From Dromaius novaehollandiae (Eukaryota > Chordata > Aves > Casuariiformes > Dromaiidae), in contig NC_088102.1 of the NCBI RefSeq assembly GCF_036370855.1, forward strand, positions 65,357,601 to 65,421,600: a DNA stretch of 64,000 nucleotides. Direction: 5' to 3'. Below, piece after piece: positions 12,301 through 24,700 of the stretch. Position 1 is the stretch's first letter. The number at the start of each line of letters is the position of its first letter. The notes beneath the pieces are model-generated. The model made no database searches. It saw only the letters and a list, made by a program, of their open reading frames with translations, and was not told the origin of the DNA. A program made the translations under genes and the position numbers.

Positions 12301-15300
12301 TATCAGCTGCATCCTGAGGGAGCTACCAGACAAAAGTCTACATTCTTGTTCAGTCTTGGGGTTTTCTAGACACTTATTTGCAGGAGTTCATGCTTTTTAT
12401 TTCTATTCAAAAACTGTTTTTTTAAAACTATTCACTTACTGATGGTAAAATTCACTGCACGTGAATTTGCCAAAACACTTAAGCAACAAGCAATCACAGG
12501 TTTGCTGCGAGGTTCTATTTTTTATTTACTCCTTTAAGTATCTGTTGTTTAAGGCACTACTAAATTTTTATGAGTAACTGCAATTTTAAGTGATGCAGGA
12601 AGAGAATCCTTCAATTCTTTCCCTTTTAACACCATTCATATGCCAACATCTAGGCTGCTTAGTTTTCTTTCATGTAAAAACTTTACCCTCCAGGTCCTGA
12701 TTTCAGGTAGTGCGGACAGGGGTGAAAACAAGTAAGTTGCAAAGAAGAAAAAAGCATTCCACTGTTAAATGCACTCTTTAAAAGGCAAACACGGCATTTT
12801 ATCCACATCTTTCTAATTGCATTTACAATTGTTGGAGGCCCTCACTGACCTCAACCCAGACATACCAAAAATATGGAAGAAGTAACACCTAGGTTGAAAG
12901 ATCTTACTTGCTGTAAAACTTCATACCTTGTGGATGAAACACTGGTCTATGCCCTTGAAAAGGTCTCATTCCATTAATCTGTCCATTGCTAGGCCTTGTG
13001 ATTAGATTTTTAGAAGAAATTGTTTCTGATACAACAGTACACTTAGGTCTTACAGCTGAACCCAAGCCGCTGCCCGGTCGCCCGGGTCCTGCGCTTGGGC
13101 TGACACCTGGCCTTCCTGGTCCTGTACCCAAGCCACTGCCCGGTCGCCCAGGTCCTGTGTTTGTGCTGACACCCGGCCTTCCCGGGCCAGTGCCCAAGCT
13201 GCTGCCGGCTCGCCCAAGTCCTGCACTCGTGCTGACGCCCGGCCTCCCCGGACCGGTGCCCAAGCTGCTGCCGGCTCGCCCAAGCACCACGCTCGAGCTG
13301 CTGCCCGGTCGCCCAGGTCCCGTGCTTGAACTGACGCCTGGCCTTCCAGGTCCCACGCCTGAGCCGCTGCCCAGGCGCCCAGGTCCCGCGCTTGAACTGA
13401 CGCCTGGCCTTCCAGGTCCCGCAGCCGAGCCGCTGCCCAGGCGCCCGTGTCCCGCAGTCGAACCACTTCCTGGCCGCCCAGGTCCCACACCAGAGCTGCT
13501 GCTTGATCGCCCAGGTCCTGTACTTGGACCGCCACCTGGATGTCCCGGTCCTCCTTTTCCTAAACTGCTACCCGACCGCTTTGCGTTGGAGTTAATTTCA
13601 TGGTGAAGGGCTGCAGCACTTCCCAGTTTGGTATGGGCAGATTTCTTCAGGTTAGACTCTTTAGCGGATGGTAGCCTCTGAGACCCATTGGCTGTTGCTT
13701 TCGAGGGTGGCACATGAGTGCTCGAGCCAGATTTTCCAGTACCATTGACAGATAATTTACTATGACTGCTACCAGTAGAGCTTTTTAAGGAGCCATTTTG
13801 CGAGGTTTTAACTTTTTCCATTTGACTGGATTTGGAAGAGGATGATGACCGTGAGTGTTTTTCAGTCAATGCTGATGCTTTCGATTTCTTATCGGCACCA
13901 CTCATAGAAGACAGACTGCCTTTTGGAGAGGAGTGTTTATCTATTGAGCTTTTGCTGAGTTTTGCATTTACAGACTCTTTCTGAGAAGTCCCTTTTTTCA
14001 AAGAACTGGATACACCTGTATTCCTAATCTCTTTCTCACTTTTCTTTTTCTCTTTCTGCATTTCCATTCTTTTGTTTTTACGCTCCAAATATTCTCTCTC
14101 CCTCAATTCCTCTGCTGTCCTGGGTCTCTCTTCTACCTTTTTCACTACTTTTATTTCCACTGGTTCATATTGTTTTTTTTCAGCAAGCCTTAGAAGATCT
14201 GTGAAGTTCAGAGGGGCTGGTGCACTTTTGGGAGGTGCCTTTGGTTTCACTGCAGCTTTGGCTGGTTTCTCTTCATATTCCTCTTGCTCATGCTCAGATT
14301 CAGTCTGACTGTATTCAAATTGCTCAGTTTCATCTTCTGTTGCGTACTCAGGCTCTGCAACCTGAGCAACGTTCTCAGAAGTCCTCCTCTTTCTAGGCTT
14401 CTCTTCAACAGGAATGCCATTATAGCCGTAAAAGTTATCCTTTGTTCGCGAAGCCATAGCTCTTGCCTTTCTGTCATGTTTCAGTTCAATACGTCTAGCC
14501 AAGAGTTCTTCTTTCCTTCTTTTTTCTTCTAGTGCTGTAAAAGAACACCAAGAGAAAGTTATGCAAGAGCACTCTAGTTTTAATTTCAATTACTTCCAAT
14601 TGATAAACCATTTAAGATGCAAGTTTATGGATATGTGGCTAACAGCTATTTGAAACAGATACAAAGGCAGAGGTCAGGTAACAGGGCAGGGGACCTAGAC
14701 AACCTAATCCACCTGAATCAGCTACTCCTAAAATCCAAAGATGAAAAATTAGGCCAATGCTACCTGCACAACCCACTAAGGTGATTCAACAGAAGCAACT
14801 CTGCATAACGCTATGCAAACTAAGGGGAACTACTGTGTAAAGTACAAGACTTTACACAGGATATCTGAAGGGAAGGAAATTTTGGGATTGAGCAAGAGAT
14901 CTGTGGCTGTACAGAACGTTATTGGATGTTTAGGGGAAAGTGAAGAAAGGGAGTGATCAGGAGGAACAAGTATTGGAAAACAGTGGGCACATGGCGGCAA
15001 AGGAGGAGCAGAGGGAAGGGGCCAGACGGGGCAGGCAAGCTGCTGGTCAGTCCTTGTCTGGCAGAGCCCTGTGCTGGATCTCCACAGCCTGTCCTATATT
15101 CCTACTCAACTATTTTCTGCATAAGCATGTGCTCCATTTTGAGTACCAGTATCCATGATCTACTGACAAAATTCAAGTTGAATTAGCTGGTGAACAGGAT
15201 AAAAGGTCTGGGAGCCAGATATTGGAGTCGCCAAGGCTACAGAGGCCAGACACCAAAAAGACTCAGGAGGAGGAGTTTCCCTGAGCATCAATGCCTAGAA

Positions 15301-18300
15301 ACAGAATTAGGCTACTCATGCTGCATTTTATGTAGGTGCCTGTAAAGGTACTGTCCTGCAGCCTGTGTTAATTTATTTGTCAATGGCCGTGCCTATACAG
15401 AGTGCATGCACGTGCCTATTTGGAATTTGTGCTCAGTCTTGCTTCTGTCTAGACTTTGAAAAGGGATAAGGTGCAGACTCTCATGACAGGCCCAGGAGGG
15501 GACAAACCTCATGGCTCATCCAGTCCACTGGATTCGGCTATCCTTAACAGAAGGTGAACATTAGAAACAATGCAGTCATAGTTTCTTCTATAGACTAAAG
15601 TAAGTGTAACACAAAAAAATTGTGGCGCAAACAAAGCCTCTGCCATAAAAATTAAAATTCAGACTGTATTGATACAGCAGATTGAGACAGCACTGTGAAC
15701 AACAGGAACTCTGTTTTGACACAAATACAGCCTTTCAAAATTATGAAATAACCAAAAAATCCAGCATGGTTTCTTGCAGTGTCTCTTCACCTTAGCTACT
15801 TCTTGACCTCTGATAGTAAACGCTAGGGTAGCTGATTAATATTTACATCCTTAAGAAAGCATGAAAGCATCCCTAATCCTTAATTTTCCTTCAGCTTTCA
15901 CTTAGCATCAGTTGTGTGCATAAATTCAAGGAACAGGCAAATTGTTGCATGTGCAAGAGGAAAAGTCCTAAAAAGTGAATGAAGGTCACCAGTAGGAAAT
16001 ATTTTTGACAAGTTGTTACCTTTTTTCCTTTTTTCTTCTTCTTTCCGTCTGAGAAACGCTTGCACTGCTGCAGACTCTACACCCTTGACTTTTGGAACCT
16101 TTTTGGGAGGACCAACAGCCAAACTGTATCTTTTCTGCAAAGAACAAAAAAACATGTCAGAAAAGTTAGAGTTGTAAAATCTTAAGAGCTTTTAGAACTG
16201 AGAAGCTAAGTACTTGTCAGTCATGTACAGTCATGTACTTGACTAAGCATAGAGACAGTACTGAATAATAAACAATGAATTTCCATGGAAGCTGGCAGTG
16301 CACTCAGTTGTGCAAAGGAATGGACAGGAAACCAGAAGATAGGTAGGAAAACCAAAGGGAATGAGTAAAATGCACTAGACTGAGAAGGAATACAACAGCT
16401 ATACCAGTAATGGAACAAAAATTCAGTTCAGCCTTACACTCTGACCAAGAAGTAAACAAAAGTAGCATATACTCCAAGCTGTCAGTGTCCCTTCATTTTT
16501 CATACTGCAGGTTTACAGGTCCATTATGGCTTTCAGCTTTTCTGTGGATGCTCATATCAGTTTAAGAGCACCTTATTCAGTAAAATTAAATTCTATTAAA
16601 AGTGTCATTATTCCAAAGGTAAGTTAGAATGCAGATTTCATCAGCTTAATTAGTAGGTTGATCTAAAACCAATGACATCATTTTGATTTTAGTTCCTGTT
16701 GTAGTGGTCCTAACTGGAAAACTATAGCACATCAAGGAATTAGTGATCTGCGTAACAGTAGACCTGATGCAGCGCCTGTGCTGTGCTGTACTTATCAACT
16801 GACCACTAGATGAGTTTAGACAACTAACCGTAACACAGAAGCCTGTATAACTCCCACTTGGCACCTGGCAATTACACCACCTGCATATCTTATCTTACCT
16901 TGAAGTGAAGCAGCACATTTTCATATAGCATCCTTTTGCCTGGTTATAGAAGTGATGGAGTTGTATACTTCTAAGAAAATCCTACAAAAGCTCTGAAGAC
17001 TACCATGCTGGTGTACATCACCACGGACAGGATCTGTGCAGCATGGCACACCCTGACTAGAAGTCCATCTAATGCTCTACAACACTCGGTTCCCAGCAAA
17101 TGAACGGACATAAGTTTATCTATGCTATATGCTTTTTCCTTCACATGTTATCTCCAATAAATTAATTAGTACCTTACAGAGTCTGTGTGCCTTTCTTACT
17201 GGGATCGAAGGAACACTTGCAATTACACTTGTTCAGACATGCTCTTTCAAAAATGTTCCAATTACCAGACTGAGCTTCAGAAGGATACAACTAAAACAGA
17301 GAGAAGAAGAATTCTGATCTTCTTGCCACAAAAACAGACTAGAGAGGATAAACAGAGCAATAAGACACACAAAGAAATAGTGGCAAAAACAGACACAACA
17401 GGAAGGAGTCAGTTAAATCCAGAAGCAGGTGTAAAGCAGAAAAATATATTTAGAAAAAGTGCTTTGATGTTTGAGAAGTCCTTTTTTTGGATTTTCGTCA
17501 TGAGGTAATAGATTAGAAGTTGAAACAAGATTGTCTGCATGGTAAGTTAGGATCCTCACCAAATGAAAGCTGTGAAGTGAGGTCCCAAATAATGCATTTT
17601 AAGCAAAAAAATAAATATGGCACAGAAGTCAGTATCGGTACAAATACCTTTCTATACTCATATAGCCTTATGGAATGTAACATTAAAAAGATCACATGAC
17701 AATGTGTGGTAAAAGTATCTACATCCAAATATTTTCGAGGCAAGAAACAGACAAGCCTGTAGCATAAATCCCTACAGATTTTAATACTTCACAATGGAAG
17801 CCTCAGTTCTAATTTTAGATTCATTGGAACAGCAACACATACATAGATATTTGGATTACCTTTATATAAATAACAGAAAATCTTGTATATATACACACAC
17901 TGAGATACAAGGTTCAGAGGTTCATTTCTAAAATGCAGCCAAAACTGGCTCCAAGAAGGGCAGCTACGATACCAGCTATTAAAGTTCCTTTAATAATTTC
18001 TGAAACAACTAAAACAAAACTATAAAGCTACACCATTAATCCACCTTTCAGTAGCAAAACCTGACATACAGCCTCATCACTTAAAAGAGCTACTACAGCC
18101 AAGCTCATTTACTGATTCATCTACATATACGAGTGTCTGCCACAATCAGAGAAAGAATTTTGTATAACTGCACCACTTTGAGATGCTCGTACTCTGAACA
18201 ATTTTTGGTACTTACAAGTGAAATAATTAGAATCAATTGTAATTTCTACGGCTATTTAAAGAATAAGACTAATCCTGGAGCTGGGCCCCTCTTTTCTAGA

Positions 18301-18700
18301 AAGGCCTGAATTTCCCAGCCTGCTCGCCCCTCGGTGTCTGCAGTGTGCTGTTTACAGTAGAAGGCACTCTAAGAACTACTTGTTCACGAAACCTGACCCA
18401 CAAGGCAGTATTTCCTGGCAGCTTCTGGGAAACCTAACCCTTGACTCAGCAGCCCAAAGCAGCCTGGCATGCTCAGTCTAAATCAGAAAGGATACAGAGG
18501 CAAGCCAATCCACTCATTACCGGTGAATATTCTTTCAGAAAAAGGTTGAAGCAAATTAGTGGACACCTTAACAGCAATTCAGGATACTCTGTAGCATACT
18601 AGTCAAGTAGATTATCTTATTCCCAAAGTTAAACATCGCATGTTTTGTCACTGGTAACCTAATTTGGAAAAACTTGGTTTGCCTGCTCAGTTTCTACATA

Positions 18701-18732
<32 letters not shown>

Positions 18733-21700
18733 TACAAACCAGAGGATTTTCCAAAAGCATTTTAGGCCTAAGAAACATTTCTGAAAACTGTTTGAACAGC
18801 AGGGACAAATGTAAATAGGTCTACCATGTTAGGAGGCTTTATAAAGAACTGAAGTGATAGGAAAGCAGTTTTGGGCTTTGTTTTGCTGCACTGCAGACTC
18901 CTATCCAGGAACAGGTTTGTAAAGCAGCCTGACAAACATGCTGCAATGTGCAAAGTTATGCAAAATTCAAGACTTAATCTTCCTATCAGTAACTTTTCTT
19001 TATTTCCAATTGAAAACACAGCTAAACATTGCATTGACAAATACAGGGATTCCTGCACTGGGAATCACTTCTTTCATTGATGCATGTTTTGTTCAGCTTC
19101 ATTTGGAAATAACACAAAATAACTAGCTTAAGTTTACTCGTCTTAAAAGCACTGAAACTTTCACTTGTTCTACAGCCCCAATAAAGTGTTTTAGTTACAC
19201 CACAAATTAACACCCCATCAAATTTCCAGTAAAACAGACAAAGGAAACAGGGGCACATCACTACTTTTGCTAAACAGCAGCTGCACTAATCAGATTTTTT
19301 TAGACCTATACAGAGTTGGTTAAATCAGAGAAACAGAAACATTTTGGAAAAGAGCAGGTCAGGCTATGCCAGGACACTGCACTCCTCGCCCTGTAAGCGC
19401 TCACCATCTCTCAGGGTAGCAGCCAGTGACAGCTCACTGCCTGAGTATTGCCAAAATACAAGGTGGGCACTGCTTTATCCAAAGAAAAGTAGTAAAGGTG
19501 GTGGAAGTGCCTTTCTTCAACTGTGCACCCTCAAGGAACACCAAGTCCCATCACTGGGTAGCATTTTTAGAGCACTCTGTGCTTTGAGATTTCTCATTTT
19601 TACCTTAGTATCTGTGAGTGTTGCCGTAACTATATGCCCACTAACTGGTGATCACTGCATCTCACTAACAGTACATTAAGAGTAAGTTGCAAAGTCCATT
19701 AAAGGGGAAAATACTGTTTGTTTTTTGCTTGCAGCCTTAATAAACTGGATCAGCAGTCTATCTAGCATACTAAATTACACGCAGACCAATGAAGAAGCAG
19801 AACTTTCCTGAAATGTATACTTCAGAAAGATTTAAAATTAGGATTAATATGACAAATAAGTATTAACATATGAGGGTTTATATATACACACATATATAAT
19901 ATATAAAACATCCTTCTCAAAGTGCCCAGCACTGGTGTCCTGGGAGCCAGTTTCGGGCCGCAGGCACTACAAGTGAGCCCTGCAGGTCACAAGTCTAACT
20001 CTATAATCTGAAACCGAGGTTTTTCTCTTAAATCACTGCCCTGTATGCCTTTCTGTTTAAAAGCTGGCACATGATCCTGATACAGTTGCAGCTGCTTTGA
20101 TACCCACATTGAAGTGCCAAAAATTAGACCGTAAAACCTAGATTTTTATAGAACTATTGTAAACTTTGCTGCATGCAAGTTAAGCCCAAAGAGGACTGGG
20201 TACCAGACCAAACCAAACCAATAGACTATTAGACCCAGAAAAAAAGCAGTAGAGACATTCCCTTTAATAATAAATATTTACACACATAGCAATGCAAAAT
20301 ACCAAACTGAACAATTTTGCATAACCCAATTCTGAAGTAAAACACTTGTGAAAGCAGTCATTTTTGTTATGGACATGCCTATACAACCTAATCACCCCAC
20401 CTGTGCTATCAGTTTTGGGCAGCTTTCATAGGTTGTCACACAATTTTATACATTAGCAAATTACGCAAGTCCTATACAATGTCACAGCAGAACTTTCTTG
20501 GTTTTCCTGACCATCGGTGGAGACGTGGCTTTCCCCAATGACAAGGTCCTTTTATACCCTGAAGATTGAGAGGGGGTGACTTTGATAGCATAACTAAGGG
20601 TTCATTAGCACAATTAAGTCACATACTTCCTTGCTTTTGTCGCTCCTTTTGTCATGCCCTACCGCTGGTTCCTCTGAAGGCTGCTCTCCAGGCTGATCAG
20701 TAAGTGGCATCTGTGTTTACAGCCCAAGGGCTCTGGCACTATCCGTGCTCCCACTCTCAAGGCCTCTGCTATCATCTTATTGTTCACTGACAGACAGTCC
20801 CGTTTTAGGGTCACTGGCAGTTCACCCCGCGCAGCTCCGGCTCCTCGGAATACACACACCTCACGCTTTCTCAGCTACTTGTTACTAACATCTAATTACG
20901 GCAAAGTTAACCGCAGTTATCGGACCTGCATGCATTTGTTTGATTCTCTTCAGGTTACAACAACCCCTATGAAGAAAAATGCTTTAACACTGTAAGTATT
21001 TCAACCATAACCTCATGCTGTTCTCCAGCTCTCAAAAACCAGTTTAGCAAGGTCATGCATTTTACTACTAAAAATATTTTTTCTTAAGATTTTTGCAACT
21101 GCTACTGTCACAACACCCAAGTGGAACCATGAATTTAAAAAGTGCAGAAATATTTTTTCTTCTGTTAAATGTTGCTTCACACAGTGTTAAAAAATGGAAA
21201 ACAGCATGCTTCACTGTTTCCTTTATGTAGTGATACTGCAGTCCCCATTTTCATCCGTTTACGCAAGAAGAGAGATTAGGAACAGGAAAGCTCACGAAGT
21301 TTCGCACATTTTAGTCAGCGTTTGCAAGAGCCTGGACCTTAACTATCAACTATAGTCAAGTTGAGACTAAAAGCCCTCCTCAGCCCCTGCCAGCCTGTTA
21401 CATGGCATATCTTTCTTTCTTCCTCATTTCAATACTGGTATAATACATAGAACATTTCTAGGCCCTGTTTTTGAGACACTTTTTAATTACATAATAAATG
21501 CATGAAGACCAACTGGAAAGGGCTCCGATTCTGTAATGAATCTATGATAAAAACCATACTTCACAGCCATTTTTCATACTTCTCTTGAAGGGCTTCTGCT
21601 ACCTACAGGCAAATGTTCAATAGTTTGTAGGCTACAATTCCACAGGAAGGCGTTTTAAGCATATAGGGATCTCTGCTGAACCAATTTTTGCCAGGGTACT

Positions 21701-24700
21701 ACTTCCCAAATACTGAAAATGACTGCAATTTAATGGCAAAATAAGCAGGGAAATTTAAACCAAATTTCTGGCAACTACATTTATCTGTCAATTTTGCTGC
21801 AGGTTTTTTCTTAAAAATTCATACTTGCTATACATGATCAGTCTGACTTGAAATGAGATTTCAAGTGCTGACATGGACAGCAAGCTGTTTCAGTTTTGGG
21901 TCACCTCCTTGCAGACAAATGCCATTCTGCTTCAGACTTAACTGCACTATTTTATAAGTCCTGTATATGAAGGATTTGTCCCCTGTTAAAAGAAGGGGGG
22001 ATCAACATGATAGCATTTCGATTTCTGATCGATAGTAGATCAATAGATTGATAGTAGTAGAAGGTGAGATAAAAGGATGGCCTGGTTTATAACTATGCTC
22101 AGTGTTTCTTAAGATGACTGCAATTTCATTCCATACTTTAAGAAACTTCCATCCAAAGGTCTCCAAGCACTTCTACCACACACGTTATGTCACATAACAT
22201 GCTTGCAGCATAATAGGATATACCAACTCCACAAACAAGAGAAAACGGACCTAACAGTGATTTACATCTTTCTGAAGTCAACAGTAATCTCATACAACTG
22301 ATAACAGGCCTAATCAAAGCAACATCACATCCCAAATCTAATGAACTGCTGAACAGAAACACCCGCAACTGGAGCTATATGCAACACTGAAACCCCCACA
22401 GAATGTTACATGAGAAAAACCCATAACTGAGGCTCTTTTCAGCAACTGCTATGAAAATTATTAGGAACACATCATTAATGACTTTTCCACAAATTCATAC
22501 GTGGACTGTGTTATTTAGAAAGAAAAACTGATGCAAATAATACTGTATTGAAAGATTTATTTCAGCCATGTTCCTTTTAAACCTGGATTTCCATAGGGAG
22601 ATGAACAAAGAGGTCTATTTTTACAGGGACATGATGCAATACTGTCACTGTTTTATGATACAGTAATCACAAAAAACATTATTTCTTAAATAGTTTTTCT
22701 ATAGTTTCCAGTTTTTTGCTATACCACATGTATGTAGTACTCTTTTTTTCATTACCATAAATGTGAAATAGTTAACTTAGTGCGTTGTAAACTTGCCCTT
22801 AAACTTCTTGAAGGAGAATTCAGAGGATATACTAATTAACAAAGGAACTAACACTTCCGGAAAACTCTTAATTCTACATGCTATCAAGTTTTGTTAATTG
22901 GTCTGTACCATATTTTTAACTGAAAATATTTTAAAATTATGCTTCTCAAGTGAATAGTTTTTATGCACTAGTTTTAATCTCCTGGTGGGGCAACTTAGAT
23001 ACCTAAGTATCAGGAAAAACAGTGTGTACTCTTATGACATCTAGGAGCTGCAGATAACCTCAAACAGTGTCAAGTGCAGCTTCCCTTTTGCTCAGAGACC
23101 AAGGCCTGTACAGTTAAAAGCTACACCACTAACACACTAGAGAGCCAGGAAATCAATGCTGTCTCAGCTATGGATTCAATTGCACTCTCAGTCCTTAGTG
23201 AAATCAAGTAAATCCTAATCCCGCTTTTTCTAAAAGCGGTTACAAAACCCTCATCCACTGCACAAGGTGTAGGATTGCCTCCCCCTAGTATCACATCTGT
23301 GATGAAGAACATGGCAGCTATTTCCTCAGTCCATCACCATAGCTTATAGCAACTCATGACATTAAAAAGTGGTGCAGTACATTAAAACTTCATGAGAAAG
23401 CCAGGAAGGCAGACTAATTTTAAACAAAGGACTACAACCACCCAATGACAGTTCAGCAAAACACCTGTTGTATGAGCAAGTCAAAGAAACAGGCATTCAA
23501 GTATCTTCACATGTTTATATGTATGGTATTGTTCTATTTATATTACAAATTACATTTCTACATGGAGCCAGGGATAAAACTAAATCAGGCTAAGTAATTA
23601 AAGAGCAAGTCTTATAAGATTTCTTTAAAAACACCATTGAATCTGATGAAGTATGCATATCTACCATATGGTTGATCCACATTATCAATAGTCATAATAT
23701 TCATGAATATTAGCAAAATTACATAGAGGCACTGAGATAACCAAATTCTGGAGGGCCTCCATTTTAGCAATGTCAAAAATAAAGAGCATGCTTTTTTTCT
23801 GCACTCCCTGCAGTTTATGTTAAAAACTACCCACCCTTGTTTACACTGGTGTAAGCAAGCTAATCATAGAAATACAGAACTCTGACACCAGTCAAGAAGC
23901 AGACAGAAGTCTTTTCCTAGCTGGTGGCTATTGGAGAGGAAATATTTTTTTATCCAAATAAGCACACCTGACCTGTAATTCAGGCCCTGCCAAAGGAATG
24001 AAACCCAGTATTTCAACGTACCAAAAGGCCACAGGCCCTACCTACTTGGCTATGTGAAGTCCGGCAGTAAGCAGGTTATTTTATACTGAAATAACATAAA
24101 ACTGATGGCTTGATTTAGAAGAAACTGCTGAAATGCAGACTTCAGGACCATACTCCTATGAAAGAAATCAAATGCCGTTCACCAATCCTCCAGTTACCAC
24201 TGCTGCAGCCTGCTCCTTACCAAGGCCAAACAATTAGATCAGACTACTCAAAAAGCAAGTTCATCCAAAACTTGTCCTTCTTTGTCTCCGCATTTGAGAC
24301 GTGGCAGACTTCTGTTTTCAGAGCAAACAAAGGAAATTGTCTACTTTTAACCACAACTGCTGCACTGCCCCACACCACCGGTTTTGTTCTCCGGGGCTCG
24401 ACGTTTTTGGCGACTGGAAGGCACAAACTCGGGCTGCCCTTTCCCGAGCTCGGGCTCCGGGAGCGCTGGGACCTGTTGACAGAAGGGGCTCCCTGGGCCC
24501 AGCGCACACCGGCTCCCCCACGCGGGTACGCGCTGACGGCGAGGCGACAGGCCCGGCTCCCGCTCGGCCGGGCAGGCCCCGCCAGTGCCAGCCAGTCCCC
24601 AAAAACGGCTTACGCGGCCAATTTCCAAGCGGCGACTGACGTGAGGCGAAAAGGCCCAAGCGAAACTCCGGGGAATCTGCGGGCGTCGCCCCCCTCCAAC

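Noticed and set aside
18702-18729. Poly(T) as the tail of a retrocopy
   Set aside because: No cDNA-like sequence or target-site duplication was seen on either side.
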